A program made the translations under genes and the position numbers. Of a DNA stretch of 64,000 bases, positions 34,601 through 44,045 are shown piece after piece; the stretch's first letter is position 1, and every line of letters begins with the position of its first letter. The stretch comes from Cryobacterium sp. N22 (GTDB lineage Bacteria > Actinomycetota > Actinomycetes > Actinomycetales > Microbacteriaceae), in the NCBI RefSeq assembly GCF_002929555.1, contig NZ_PJJP01000028.1:46308-110307 (forward strand), read 5' to 3'. Below the pieces are notes generated by a model, which was not told where the DNA came from, did no database searches, and saw only the letters and a program-made list of their open reading frames with translations.

Positions 34601-35539
34601 CTAGTCGACGAGGTCTTCGTACAGGACGGTGCTGATGTACCTCTCGCCGAAACCGGGCACGATCACGACGATGGTCTTGCCGGCGTTCTCGGGCAGCTTG
34701 GCCTGCTCGAGGGCGGCCCACACGGCGGCGCCTCCGGAGATGCCGGCGAGGATGCCTTCCTCGGTGGCCAGGGCGCGAGCCGTGGCGACGGAGTCGGCGA
34801 GGGTCACATCGGTGACCTCGTCGTAGACGTGGGTGTCGAGAACGCTCGGCACGAAGTTGGCGCCGATGCCCTGGATTTTGTGCGGGCCGGGGGCGCCGCC
34901 GTTGAGGATAGGGGAGTCCTTGGGCTCGACGCCGATCACACGCACGGACGGCTTGCGCTCCTTGAGCAGCTGGCCTGCGCCGGTGATGGTGCCGCCGGTT
35001 CCGATGCCGGCCACGAGCAGGTCCACGGCGCCGTCGGTGTCGTCCCAGATCTCCACGCCGGTGGTGGCCTTGTGGATGGCCGGGTTCGCCGGGTTGTCGA
35101 ACTGACGGGCCCAGATGGCCCCCGGGGTGGCCGCGACGATTTCCTTGGCCTTCTCGACCGCGCCGCGCATGCCCTCGGAGCCGGGCGTGAGCACGAGCTC
35201 GGCGCCGTAGGCGCGCAGCAGGATCTTGCGCTCCTTGCTCATGGTCTCCGGCATCGCCAGGATGACCGAGTAGCCGCGGGCGGCGCCGACCATGGCCAGG
35301 GCGATGCCGGTGTTGCCGCTGGTGCCCTCCACAATGGTGCCGCCGGGCTTGAGCTCTCCCGAGGCTTCGGCGGCGTCGACGATGGCGACGCCGATGCGGT
35401 CCTTGACGCTGCTGGAGGGGTTGTAGAACTCGAGCTTGGCGAGCACCGTCGCGGTGGAGGTGCCGGGCAGACGGTTGAGCTTGACCAGCGGGGTGCCGCC
35501 GACGGTTTCGGTAATGTCTGAGTAGATCCGTGCGGACAT
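34601..35539 (-). CDS. cysK: Cysteine synthase A (O-acetylserine sulfhydrylase)
   Basis: 312 aa from the ATG at 35539, with AGGAAAGG upstream. It makes cysteine from O-acetylserine and sulfide with PLP. The PLP-lysine is in [10 protein letters not shown] near residue 44, the substrate loop is TSGNTG, and the phosphate-binding GTGGTITG lies near 178. The order cysK-cysE on one strand allows the cysteine synthase complex to form from one transcript. The shared 157-bp region upstream with the divergent prmC holds the promoters, but I cannot assign them exactly. Confidence 0.96.
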   Translation of the reverse strand: MSARIYSDITETVGGTPLVKLNRLPGTSTATVLAKLEFYNPSSSVKDRIGVAIVDAAEASGELKPGGTIVEGTSGNTGIALAMVGAARGYSVILAMPETMSKERKILLRAYGAELVLTPGSEGMRGAVEKAKEIVAATPGAIWARQFDNPANPAIHKATTGVEIWDDTDGAVDLLVAGIGTGGTITGAGQLLKERKPSVRVIGVEPKDSPILNGGAPGPHKIQGIGANFVPSVLDTHVYDEVTDVTLADSVATARALATEEGILAGISGGAAVWAALEQAKLPENAGKTIVVIVPGFGERYISTVLYEDLVD

Positions 35540-35696
35540 CGGTAGACCTTTCCTGGGGCTCTCCTGGAGCCGACTGGTGCGGATGCTCCGCAGGTGGGTG
35601 GTGCCGTAACGAAAGCCGTGCTCTGGCGCGCCTCGTTCAGCCTAGAGCCCTGACGATACCCAGTGGGAGTCACAGAGTTGCGTAAGATTCCAGTTT

Positions 35697-36599
35697 GTGA
35701 CGCCTTCCCCTAGCAACTCCGGCTCCCTGTCCGATATTCCAACGACGCTCGAGCGGATGCGGGCCGTGGCCACTTCGGCTCTGACCGCCGCGGGAATCGA
35801 GGGCGCCGAGATCGACGCCGACCTGTTGATCGGGCACGTGCTCGGCCAGAGCCGCGGTCAGGTGCAGGCCGGCGCCATCATGGGCGCGCGGCTCAGCGAC
35901 ACCGATGCCGCGGCCATCATCGCCCTCGTTCACCGTCGTGAGACGCGCGAACCCCTGCAGCACATCACCGGCCGGGCACCGTTCCGCGGCCTGGAACTCA
36001 ACGTGGGACCCGGCGTTTTTGTGCCGCGCCCCGAGACGGAAGGGGTCGCCCAGCTGGCCATCGACGCCCTGCGTTCGATGGCCGATCCCGAGCCGGTCGG
36101 GGTGGACCTCGGCACCGGCAGCGGCGCCATCGCCCTGGCCCTGGCCACCGAGGTGCCGCACGCCCGCATCTATGCCTGCGAGAACTCGGCCGACGCGTTC
36201 CCGTGGACCAGCCGCAACTTCGCCGAGGTCGCCGCCGACAACGCCACCCTGGTGTTCGCCGACCTCGCCGGCGCGTTCACCGAGCTGAACGGCACCGTCT
36301 CCGTGGTGGTGTCGAACCCGCCGTACATCCCGGCCGACGCCATCCCCCGCGACCCCGAGGTGCGTCTGTTCGACCCTGCCCACGCCCTCTTCGGCGGGCC
36401 GGACGGGCTCGACATCGTGCGCCTGGTGTCGCAGACGGGCCTGCGCCTCCTTCGGTCGGGTGGAGCGCTCATCATCGAACACGGCGAGCTGCAGGGTGCC
36501 GAGATCCGCGCCCTCCTCGACGCCGACGGCTGGCGCGCCACCGCCACCCACCGCGACCTCACCACCCGCGACCGCAGCACCACGGCCCTGCGTCCGTGA
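35697..36599 (+). CDS. prmC: Release-factor glutamine N5-methyltransferase
   Basis: 300 aa from a GTG start. It methylates the GGQ glutamine of RF1 and RF2 with S-adenosylmethionine. An N-terminal helical domain (to about residue 90) precedes the Rossmann core with DLGTGSGAIALALA (SAM binding) and the catalytic VVVSNPPYIP. Length is normal. It is the first gene of the run prmC-GNAT-sua5-wecA-atpI-atp operon, all in one direction. The following GNAT gene starts inside its stop codon (GTGA). Confidence 0.95.
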   Translation: MTPSPSNSGSLSDIPTTLERMRAVATSALTAAGIEGAEIDADLLIGHVLGQSRGQVQAGAIMGARLSDTDAAAIIALVHRRETREPLQHITGRAPFRGLELNVGPGVFVPRPETEGVAQLAIDALRSMADPEPVGVDLGTGSGAIALALATEVPHARIYACENSADAFPWTSRNFAEVAADNATLVFADLAGAFTELNGTVSVVVSNPPYIPADAIPRDPEVRLFDPAHALFGGPDGLDIVRLVSQTGLRLLRSGGALIIEHGELQGAEIRALLDADGWRATATHRDLTTRDRSTTALRP

Positions 36600-37087
36600 C
36601 CGAGCACGCGCCGGGCGAACTCGCGCCTCTCGGTCAGGCGCAACTCGCGGGCTGGCTGCTCGCGAGCACCGCCGACTACGTCAACGACCTGGAGGCAGGC
36701 GGGCTCAGCCGGGCCGCGGCCGAGAACAAGGCCCGCGAATCCAGCCGGCGCGAATTTCCGGGCGGAGTGCCCGCCGCCGGTCAGCACGTCTATGCCATCA
36801 CGGTAGCGGGCGAGCAGGTCGGCGTGATCTGGCTCTCTGCGGGGCCGGCGGATGACCCCACCAACTGGTGGATCCTGGACATCGTGGTCTTCGAGCAGTT
36901 TCGGGGTCGTGGGCACGGCCGCCTGGCGATGATGCTGGCCGAGACCGAAGCTGCCCGGCACGGTGCGGCCAAGCTCACCTTGAACGTCTTCGCGCGCAAC
37001 GCCACGGCCCGGGCCCTCTACGCATCCCTGGCCTACACGCCCACGAAGATCGTGATGGAAAAACTCCTCACCAACCCCGCGAACTGA
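36596..37087 (+). CDS. GNAT-family N-acetyltransferase
   Basis: 163 aa from the GTG that overlaps the prmC stop by 4 nt; a much earlier frame start would overlap prmC. The acetyl-CoA motif is RGRGHGRLAMM near residue 103 and the C-terminal NVFARNATARALYASLAYT is typical of GNAT enzymes. Translational coupling to prmC suggests an RNA or protein-modifying role, but this is only inference. The last codons, including the stop, come from the hairpin repeat that begins at 37076. Confidence 0.87.
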   Translation: MTEHAPGELAPLGQAQLAGWLLASTADYVNDLEAGGLSRAAAENKARESSRREFPGGVPAAGQHVYAITVAGEQVGVIWLSAGPADDPTNWWILDIVVFEQFRGRGHGRLAMMLAETEAARHGAAKLTLNVFARNATARALYASLAYTPTKIVMEKLLTNPAN

Positions 37088-37140
37088 GAGAAAAGCACCT
37101 AAAGCCCGCCGAAATTGGGGCTTAACTCACAGTTCGCGGG
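37076..37140. repeat. Hairpin repeat, degenerate copy (CGCGAACTGTGAG family)
   Basis: CCCGCGAACTG (37076-37086) pairs with CAGTTCGCGGG (37130-37140); between them AGAGAAAAGC... faces GGGGCTTAACTC. It is an imperfect copy of the perfect hairpin at 54410-54470. It can act as a transcription terminator for the GNAT gene (no T-run after it). Its left arm contributes the TGA stop of that gene. Confidence 0.65.
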
Positions 37141-37199
37141 CCCCGAGCGCGGCTGCGTCGCCGGGCCCTCACAGGCTGGCTGCACTAGAATCGTGCCCG

Positions 37200-37898
37200 A
37201 TGACACGTATCTATGACTGCTCGGTCGACGAGGAACGCTCGACGGGCATGCGATTGGCACGCTCGGCGATCGGCCGCGGCGCGCTCGTTGTCATCCCCAC
37301 CGACACCGTCTACGGCCTCGCCGCGGACGCGTTCAACCCCGAGGCCGTGCAGAAACTGCTGGATGCCAAGGGCCGTGGCCGCCAGTCGCCCCCGCCGGTG
37401 CTCATCCCGGGCATTCCCACCCTTGACGCCCTCGCCCAGGACATCCCGGAGCCGGTACGCGCCCTGGTCGCCGAGTTCTGGCCCGGCGGCCTCACCGTGG
37501 TGCTCACCGCACAGTCGTCCCTGGTCTGGGACCTGGGCGAAACCCAAGGCACCGTGGCCCTGCGGATGCCGCGCAATCAGGTGGCCCTGGACCTGCTGGC
37601 CGAAACGGGCCCGCTCGCCGTCTCGAGCGCCAACACCAGCGGCCTGCCCTCGGCCATCGACGTGATCGGCGCTGAGGACATGCTCGGCATCAGCGTCGCG
37701 GTCTACCTCGACGGGGGAGTCGCGGGAATGGACTACGAGGCGATCGGCGACCGTGCCGGCGACACCTCGTCCACGATCGTGGATGCCACCGGCTTCGCCA
37801 CCAACGGCGGCAAGCTGGTCATCGTGCGCAACGGCGTGATCTCCCGGGCCGCGATCGAGGCCGTCATCGGTGACGCTCTCGCACCTGTGGACGAGTAA
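37200..37898 (+). CDS. sua5: Threonylcarbamoyl-AMP synthase (Sua5/YwlC/YrdC)
   Basis: 232 aa. It makes threonylcarbamoyl-AMP from threonine, bicarbonate and ATP, the first step in t6A modification of ANN-reading tRNAs. The family fold is clear: VVIPTDTVYGLAADAF, the KGR segment KGRGRQSPPPVLI, and the SSANTSG turn near residue 143. This is the shorter form without the long Sua5 C-terminal domain. It overlaps the WecA-type gene by one base. Confidence 0.94.
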   Translation: MTRIYDCSVDEERSTGMRLARSAIGRGALVVIPTDTVYGLAADAFNPEAVQKLLDAKGRGRQSPPPVLIPGIPTLDALAQDIPEPVRALVAEFWPGGLTVVLTAQSSLVWDLGETQGTVALRMPRNQVALDLLAETGPLAVSSANTSGLPSAIDVIGAEDMLGISVAVYLDGGVAGMDYEAIGDRAGDTSSTIVDATGFATNGGKLVIVRNGVISRAAIEAVIGDALAPVDE

Positions 37899-39124
37899 TG
37901 ACCCTTTTCTTCCTGTTGGCGGTGGTGTCGGCGGTCGTGACCTTCGTCATGTCGATCGTGGTGCTCAAGCTCACCCACAAATACCGCCTGTACCCCAAGA
38001 TCCGTGAACGCGATGTGCACACCCGGCCCACCCCGAGGCTGGGCGGCATCGCCATGTTCCTGGGCATCCTGGTGGCCTTCGGGGTGTCCTACCTGGTGGC
38101 GTCCCAGTTCGCGCCGCTGAGGCTGATCTTCGCCGACCCGCACCAGATCACGGCCATCCTCGGCGCGGCCCTGCTCATCGTGCTGCTCGGTGTCGCCGAC
38201 GACATCTGGGACCTCGACTGGATGACCAAGCTGCTGGGCCAGTTCATCGCCGCCGGCCTGGTGGCCTGGCAGGGCGTGCAGGTCTTCTCCCTGCCGATCG
38301 GCGGACTGACCGTCGGATCGTCCTGGATGTCGATCGTGATCACGGTCATGGCAATCGTCATCGTGATGAACATGATCAACTTCATCGACGGCCTCGACGG
38401 GCTCGTCGCCGGGGTCGCGCTCATCGCCAACGGCGTGTTCTTTATCTACAGCTACCTACTGGTGCGCGACACGTCGCCCACCAACTACTTCAACCTCGCC
38501 TCCCTGATCGCCGCGATCCTCGTCGGAGCCTGCGTGGGCTTCCTGCCGGTGAACTGGCGCCCCGCCAAGATGTTCATGGGTGACGCCGGTGCCCTTCTGG
38601 TCGGGCTGCTGATGGCCACCTCGGCCATCGCGATCACCGGCCAGGTCGACCCCACGGCCGTCAACCGGTCCCAGCTGTTCCCGGCCTTCATCCCGCTGAT
38701 CCTGCCGGTGGCGATCCTCATCATCCCGCTGCTCGACTTCGGCCTGGCGGTGTTCCGGCGGGTGCGGGCAGGCAAGTCGCCGTTCAGCGCCGACCGCAAG
38801 CACCTGCACCACCGGCTCCTGGACATGGGTCACTCCCACCTGCACGCCGTGCTGATCTTCTACGCCTGGACCGCCGCCGCATCGGTGGGGTGCCTGCTCT
38901 ACTACCTGCTCCCGGTGTTCTTCGGTCTGCCCACCTGGTGGGCCACCGTCTTCCTGGTGAGCGCCCTGGTCATCTGCACCGTCGTGACCCTCGCCCCGCT
39001 GAGCCGCCGCAAGGCCATCGAGGCCGCCAGCCAGCTCGCCCCGGCGACCGGCGCCATCGGCATCCCCGCTATTGCCCGGCTTGATCCCCTCGACGAAGCG
39101 TCTGACGCCAAGGAGCCCGTATGA
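37898..39124 (+). CDS. Undecaprenyl/decaprenyl-phosphate GlcNAc-1-phosphate transferase (WecA/TagO type)
   Basis: 408 aa with about 11 membrane helices, of the MraY/WecA superfamily. It transfers a sugar-1-phosphate to a polyprenyl phosphate to begin a cell-envelope polymer. Motifs: PTPRLGGIAMF after the first helix, GVADDIWDLDWM (two Asp), NMINFIDGLDGL, MGDAGALLVG, and HLHHRLLDMG for the nucleotide part. In mycobacteria the orthologue (Rv1302) starts arabinogalactan; the glycan here is not known. The ATG overlaps the sua5 stop by one base and the atpI-like gene starts inside its stop codon. Confidence 0.92.
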   Translation: MTLFFLLAVVSAVVTFVMSIVVLKLTHKYRLYPKIRERDVHTRPTPRLGGIAMFLGILVAFGVSYLVASQFAPLRLIFADPHQITAILGAALLIVLLGVADDIWDLDWMTKLLGQFIAAGLVAWQGVQVFSLPIGGLTVGSSWMSIVITVMAIVIVMNMINFIDGLDGLVAGVALIANGVFFIYSYLLVRDTSPTNYFNLASLIAAILVGACVGFLPVNWRPAKMFMGDAGALLVGLLMATSAIAITGQVDPTAVNRSQLFPAFIPLILPVAILIIPLLDFGLAVFRRVRAGKSPFSADRKHLHHRLLDMGHSHLHAVLIFYAWTAAASVGCLLYYLLPVFFGLPTWWATVFLVSALVICTVVTLAPLSRRKAIEAASQLAPATGAIGIPAIARLDPLDEASDAKEPV

Positions 39125-39612
39125 CCCCCGCACCCGTTCCCTCCGATACCCCCGCGACCTCGCCCCGGGCGACTCCCGTGGACGCCAGGAAGATCCTCAC
39201 GGAGGTCCTCAAGTACACCGGCCTGCTGGCCATCGCGATCGCCGTCATCGGCGGCGGCCTGGGCTACCTGTTCGCCGGAACCGACGGTCTCATCAGCGCC
39301 CTCATCGGCACCATCCTGGCCGTCCTGTTCGCGTCCATCACCGCCGCGAGCATCATCGGGGCCATGCGGTTCGACATCGCCGCGTTCTTCGGCATCGTGA
39401 TGGGCGCCTGGCTGCTGAAGATCGTGGTCTTCATCGTCATCCTCGCCCTCCTGCGCGACGCCCCCTTCGTGCAGACGATGGTGCTCTTTCTCACGGTGAT
39501 CGCCGGCGCCGTCGGCACCATGCTGATCGACGTGATCGTGGTCTTCAAGTCCAAGTTGGGCTACGCGAGCAACGTCACTCTGCCCAAGGTGACGGACGAG
39601 ACCGCACCCTGA
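39121..39612 (+). CDS. ATP synthase protein I-like membrane protein
   Basis: 163 aa with four membrane helices after a 26-residue Pro/Thr/Ala-rich N-terminus: YTGLLAIAIAVIGGGLGYLF, then GLISALIGTILAVLFASI, the FFGIVMGAWLLKIVVFIVIL pair, and a last helix. This position and topology match AtpI-like proteins (Rv1303 in mycobacteria) that are thought to assist c-ring assembly. It overlaps the WecA-type gene by 4 nt, and the ATP synthase promoter region follows, so the atp genes may also be read from upstream. Confidence 0.8.
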   Translation: MTPAPVPSDTPATSPRATPVDARKILTEVLKYTGLLAIAIAVIGGGLGYLFAGTDGLISALIGTILAVLFASITAASIIGAMRFDIAAFFGIVMGAWLLKIVVFIVILALLRDAPFVQTMVLFLTVIAGAVGTMLIDVIVVFKSKLGYASNVTLPKVTDETAP

Positions 39613-39655
39613 CCTGGGTGCTCCCGTCGATTAGGTCACCCAGAGCGATTGTTGG

Positions 39656-39724
39656 TAAAGTGAAAACACTCTCAGGTGGCAGTGTGCGCCCCCGAGCCGT
39701 AGACCGAATTCCCCCACTGTCGCC
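39656..39724 (+). promoter_or_regulatory. Possible atp operon promoter and leader stem
   Basis: The 147-bp gap 39613-39759 has a -10-like TAAAGT at 39656 with only a weak -35. Downstream, GGTGGCAGTG (39675-39684) can pair fully with CACTGTCGCC (39715-39724) if two G-U pairs are allowed, giving a 10-bp leader stem ahead of the TTG start of atpB. A role in expression control is inferred. Confidence 0.4.
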
Positions 39725-39759
39725 TATGTGCGTCCGCACAGAAACAGGAGATAGCGCTG

Positions 39760-40572
39760 TTGTCTAACGCTGCGTACTTGCTGATTCCCATGGAATCCGA
39801 AGGCGAATTTCACGCTCCCGGGATCGGTGAGTTCCTCGGCCTGCCGGCGCTGTTCTTCGCAGACACGCCCTTCGAGATCAACCGGATCATCCTGGTTCGC
39901 CTGCTGGCCATCGCGCTGATGCTGTTCCTGTTCTGGTTCGCGCTGCGCAAGCCCACCCGGGTTCCGGGTCGCAACCAGAGCATCGCCGAACTGGCGCTCG
40001 GCTTCGTTCAGGTGCAGATCGCCGACCAGATTCTCGGCAAGGACCTGGGCCGGCGTTACCTGCCCCTCCTGGCCGGACTGTTCTTCGGCATCCTGGCGAT
40101 GAACATCACCGGTGTCGTGCCGTTCATGAACATCTCGGGCACATCGATCATCGCCATGCCGCTGGTGCTGGGCCTCGTCGCCTACGTGGTGTTCATCTAC
40201 GCCGGCATTAAGGCGCTGGGCCCGGGCAAGTTCTTCAAGAACTCGCTCTTCCCCGCCGGTGTGCCGTGGCCGATCTACATCCTGCTCGCGCCGATCGAGT
40301 TCATCAACATCTTCATCGTCCGGCCGCTCTCGCTGGCCCTTCGACTTCTGCTCAACATGATGGTCGGGCACCTGCTGCTCGTGCTGTGCTTCAGCGCCAC
40401 GAACTTCTTCTTCTTCACTGCAGGTGGATGGGTTGGACTCTTCGGCGTGGGAACACTCGCGTTCGGGTTCATCTTCACTTTCGTTGAATTCGCCGTGTAC
40501 ATCCTCCAGGCGTACATCTTTACCCTTCTGACCGCCGTGTACGTGCAACAAGCCGTGGCTGAAGAGCACTGA
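39760..40572 (+). CDS. atpB: ATP synthase subunit a
   Basis: 270 aa from a TTG start, fixed by AGGAG 9 nt upstream. It is the stator of the Fo proton channel. Five to six helices; the essential arginine facing the c-ring is in RPLSLALRLLLNMM near residue 195. The C-terminal helix pair contains ILQAYIFTLLTAVYV, typical of the family. First gene of the atpBEFHAGDC operon. The use of TTG may limit its synthesis relative to the c subunit, which starts with GTG. Confidence 0.95.
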   Translation: MSNAAYLLIPMESEGEFHAPGIGEFLGLPALFFADTPFEINRIILVRLLAIALMLFLFWFALRKPTRVPGRNQSIAELALGFVQVQIADQILGKDLGRRYLPLLAGLFFGILAMNITGVVPFMNISGTSIIAMPLVLGLVAYVVFIYAGIKALGPGKFFKNSLFPAGVPWPIYILLAPIEFINIFIVRPLSLALRLLLNMMVGHLLLVLCFSATNFFFFTAGGWVGLFGVGTLAFGFIFTFVEFAVYILQAYIFTLLTAVYVQQAVAEEH

Positions 40573-40581
40573 CACAACTGA

Positions 40582-40860
<279 letters not shown>

Positions 40861-40871
40861 GGATTACCACA

Positions 40872-41429
40872 ATGCCTGAGCTTGTTCTCGCAGCAGAAGC
40901 GGAATCGAACCCGTTTCTTCCTGCCATCTACGACATCACCTGGTCGCTAGTTGTCCTCCTGGTTGTCATGGTCTTCTTTGTACGCTTCGCGATCCCGCGT
41001 TTCCGTCAGATCCTTGACGACCGTGCGGAGGCCATCGAGGGGAACATCGCCAAGGCAGACGACGCACAGCGCAAGGCCGAAGCTGCTCTCGAGCAGTACA
41101 CGGCCCAGCTGGCCGAAGCACGTGTCGAGGCCGGCCAGATCCGCGAGCAGGCACGCGCCGACGGTCAGCGCATCCTCGCCGAGCTCCGCGAACAGGCAAC
41201 TGCCGAGGCCAACCGCGTCACGGCTACCGCGAAGGCACAGATCGAGGCCGAACGTCAGGCCGCCGTTCTGTCCCTGCGCAGTGAAGTCGGTTCGCTGGCC
41301 ATCGACCTCGCCTCCGGTGTCATCGGTGAGAGCCTGAACGACGATGCGCGTGCAAGCGCCATGGTCGAGCGGTTCCTCGCCGACATCGAAGCCACCGAGA
41401 ACACGGCCCCTTCGGCCGGAAAGAACTAA
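40872..41429 (+). CDS. atpF: ATP synthase subunit b
   Basis: 185 aa. One N-terminal helix (LVVLLVVMVFFVRFAI) and then a long charged coiled coil (residues about 45-150, rich in Glu, Ala, Arg and Gln), the peripheral stalk. It is a plain b subunit, unlike the b-delta fusion that mycobacteria carry after it. It starts 11 nt after atpE and ends 5 nt before atpH. Confidence 0.95.
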   Translation: MPELVLAAEAESNPFLPAIYDITWSLVVLLVVMVFFVRFAIPRFRQILDDRAEAIEGNIAKADDAQRKAEAALEQYTAQLAEARVEAGQIREQARADGQRILAELREQATAEANRVTATAKAQIEAERQAAVLSLRSEVGSLAIDLASGVIGESLNDDARASAMVERFLADIEATENTAPSAGKN

Positions 41430-41434
41430 GACAC

Positions 41435-42232
41435 ATGGGAAGCGCCACCAGAGAAGCCTTGGCCGCGTCGCGGGCGGCACTCGCCGCCCACGCCGAGTGG
41501 GCTGATCTGGCGACGGGTGAGAACCTGTTCGACGCCGGCCGGGTCATCGGGGATTCCTCGCAGCTGCTCGCCGCACTCAGCGACGCGTCTGCGGATTCGT
41601 CCCAGAAGGTCGCGCTCGTTCGCGCGGTCTTCGGTGCCACGGTCACGCCCGCCGCACTCGAGCTTCTGCTGTCGATTGCGGCCGGTCGCTGGTCGAGCCA
41701 CCAGGACCTGCTGGCCGCCATCGAGGAGCTCGCGTTGCGGGTGACGGCGGATTCGGCCGATCAGAGCGTGTCGATCCGATCCGAACTGTTCCTGTTCGGT
41801 GCGGCGGTGTCTTCGGATGCCGAACTCGAACTGGCGCTGACCAGCAAGCTGGGTAAGACCTCAGCCAAGGTCGGTCTCATCCAGGCGCTCCTGGCCGACA
41901 AGGTGTCCGCACAGACCCTCGTCATCGTCCGCCACCTGGTGCAGCAGCCTCGCGGCCGCCGCATCGGCGAACTGCTCAGTGATGCGGCCAGGATCGTCGC
42001 CGATCAGGCCGACAGCATCATCGCGACGGTCACCGTGGCGGCAGCGCTGCAGCAGGGGCAGCTGGACCGCCTCGCCGCGTCGCTGTCTACCCGCTACGGA
42101 CGCAACGTCGCCCTCAACGTGGTCATCGACGCATCCGTCGTCGGCGGCCTGAAAGTACAGATCGGCGATGACGTCATCGACGGCAGCGTCGCCACCCGTC
42201 TCAAGGACTTGAGACTGCAGCTTGCTGGCTAA
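41435..42232 (+). CDS. atpH: ATP synthase subunit delta
   Basis: 265 aa, longer than the E. coli delta (177 aa) and in the size range of actinobacterial delta subunits. It links the peripheral stalk to the top of F1. The N-terminal helical bundle is followed by the C-terminal section ending GGLKVQIGDDVIDGSVATRL, the family's signature. The atpA start lies 84 nt after it, with AGGGAAG as Shine-Dalgarno. Confidence 0.94.
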   Translation: MGSATREALAASRAALAAHAEWADLATGENLFDAGRVIGDSSQLLAALSDASADSSQKVALVRAVFGATVTPAALELLLSIAAGRWSSHQDLLAAIEELALRVTADSADQSVSIRSELFLFGAAVSSDAELELALTSKLGKTSAKVGLIQALLADKVSAQTLVIVRHLVQQPRGRRIGELLSDAARIVADQADSIIATVTVAAALQQGQLDRLAASLSTRYGRNVALNVVIDASVVGGLKVQIGDDVIDGSVATRLKDLRLQLAG

Positions 42233-42316
42233 CCTTCGGGTTGCCAGAACACACATATCTCGAGACGGTAACGTGTCGAAAAGACAAAGCCTGTACTGCT
42301 GTACAGAAAAGGGAAG

Positions 42317-43957
42317 ATGATGGCAGAACTAACGATCAGCCCCGATGAGATCCGGAACGCTCTCCAGGACTTCGTCAAGTCCTACGAGCCGAACAAGGCC
42401 GCCACGACCGAGGTCGGCTACGTCTCCACCGCCGGCGATGGCATCGCCCACGTGCAGGGTCTCCCCGGCGTGATGGCCAACGAGCTCATCAAGTTCGCGG
42501 ACGGCACCCTCGGCCTCGCGCTGAACCTCGACGAAGACGAGATCGGTGTTGTCGTCCTCGGCGAGTTCGCCGGCATCGTGGAAGGCATGGAGGTGTACCG
42601 CACCGGCGAGGTCCTCTCCGTACCCGTCGGCGACGGCTACCTCGGCCGTGTCGTCGACCCGCTCGGCGCCCCCATCGACGGTCTCGGCGAGATCGCCACG
42701 GACGGCCGCCGCGCCCTGGAGCTGCAGGCGCCCGGCGTCATGCACCGCAAGAGCGTGCACGAGCCGATGCAGACCGGCATCAAGGCCATCGACGCGATGA
42801 TCCCGATCGGCCGTGGCCAGCGCCAGCTGATCATCGGTGACCGCCAGACCGGCAAGACCGCCATCGCCGTTGACACGATCATCAACCAGAAGGCCAACTG
42901 GGAGTCCGGCGACGCCAACAAGCAGGTTCGCTGCATCTACGTCGCCATCGGCCAGAAGGGCTCCACCATCGCTTCGGTGAAGGGTGCGCTCGAGGACGCC
43001 GGAGCGATGGAGTACACCACCATCGTCGCCGCCCCGGCCTCCGACCCGGCCGGCTTCAAGTACCTCGCCCCGTACACCGGCTCGGCCATCGGCCAGCACT
43101 GGATGTACGCCGGCAAGCACGTCCTCATCGTCTTCGACGACCTGTCCAAGCAGGCCGAGGCCTACCGTGCGGTATCGCTGCTGCTGCGTCGCCCGCCGGG
43201 ACGCGAAGCGTACCCCGGCGACGTGTTCTACCTGCACTCCCGCCTGCTGGAGCGTTGTGCCAAGCTCTCCGACGAGCTGGGCAAGGGATCGATGACCGGC
43301 CTGCCGATCATCGAGACCAAGGCCAACGACGTTGCCGCGTACATCCCGACCAACGTGATCTCGATCACCGACGGCCAGATCTTCCTTCAGTCCGACCTCT
43401 TCAACGCCAACCAGCGTCCCGCGGTCGACGTGGGAATCTCGGTCTCGCGTGTTGGTGGCGACGCCCAGGTCAAGTCGATCAAGAAGGTCTCCGGTACCCT
43501 CAAGCTCGAACTGGCCCAGTACCGTTCGCTCGAGGCGTTCTCGATGTTCGCGTCCGACCTTGACCCGGCCAGCCGCCGCCAGCTTGCTCGTGGCGCCCGC
43601 CTGACCGAGCTGCTCAAGCAGCCGCAGTACTCGCCGTACCCCGTCGAGGACCAGGTCGTCTCGATCTGGGCCGGCACGAACGGCAAGCTCGACGAGGTTC
43701 CCCTCGAAGACATCCTGCGTTTCGAGCGCGAACTGCTCGACTTCCTCGGCCGCACCACCAGCATCCTCACGACGCTGCGCGACACCAACGTCCTCAGCGA
43801 CGACACCGTCGCCGAGCTGACCACCGCGGTGGACACCTTCAAGCGCGAATTCCAGACCGGTGAGGGCAAGCCCCTCGCTTCCGTCGGCCGCGAAGAGTTC
43901 GTCGCGACCAAGGCAGAAGACGTCAACCAGGAAAAGATCGTCAAGCACAAGCGCTAA
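42317..43957 (+). CDS. atpA: ATP synthase subunit alpha
   Basis: 546 aa; two adjacent ATG codons (42317, 42320) could start it. It is the non-catalytic nucleotide-binding subunit of F1. Walker A is [11 protein letters not shown] near residue 175, and the [13 protein letters not shown] and [24 protein letters not shown] signatures are intact (the last is the alpha family signature, shortened here). A strong hairpin and a promoter-like sequence lie in the 88-bp gap to atpG. Confidence 0.97.
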   Translation: MMAELTISPDEIRNALQDFVKSYEPNKAATTEVGYVSTAGDGIAHVQGLPGVMANELIKFADGTLGLALNLDEDEIGVVVLGEFAGIVEGMEVYRTGEVLSVPVGDGYLGRVVDPLGAPIDGLGEIATDGRRALELQAPGVMHRKSVHEPMQTGIKAIDAMIPIGRGQRQLIIGDRQTGKTAIAVDTIINQKANWESGDANKQVRCIYVAIGQKGSTIASVKGALEDAGAMEYTTIVAAPASDPAGFKYLAPYTGSAIGQHWMYAGKHVLIVFDDLSKQAEAYRAVSLLLRRPPGREAYPGDVFYLHSRLLERCAKLSDELGKGSMTGLPIIETKANDVAAYIPTNVISITDGQIFLQSDLFNANQRPAVDVGISVSRVGGDAQVKSIKKVSGTLKLELAQYRSLEAFSMFASDLDPASRRQLARGARLTELLKQPQYSPYPVEDQVVSIWAGTNGKLDEVPLEDILRFERELLDFLGRTTSILTTLRDTNVLSDDTVAELTTAVDTFKREFQTGEGKPLASVGREEFVATKAEDVNQEKIVKHKR

Positions 43958-43965
43958 CCGCGCAT

Positions 43966-43998
43966 CCGGTTCGAGCCGCCCCAGGCGGCTCGGACCGG
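43966..43998 (+). other. Stable hairpin between atpA and atpG
   Basis: CCGGTTCGAGCCGCC (43966-43980), loop CCA, GGCGGCTCGGACCGG (43984-43998): a 15-bp GC-rich stem with one G-U pair. No T-run follows directly, but the downstream sequence GGTTC makes a partial terminator possible. It may tune the ratio of F1 subunits. Confidence 0.7.
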
Positions 43999-44002
43999 GT
44001 TC

Positions 44003-44031
44003 TTGACACTCATCGACACGATATCTAAGCA
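44003..44031 (+). promoter_or_regulatory. Possible internal promoter for atpGDC
   Basis: TTGACA at 44003-44008, a perfect -35, 17 bp, then TAAGCA at 44026-44031 as a weak -10. It lies just after the hairpin and 14 bp before the atpG start, so a leader would be very short. Confidence 0.45.
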
Positions 44032-44045
44032 AGCACAGGAGACAC

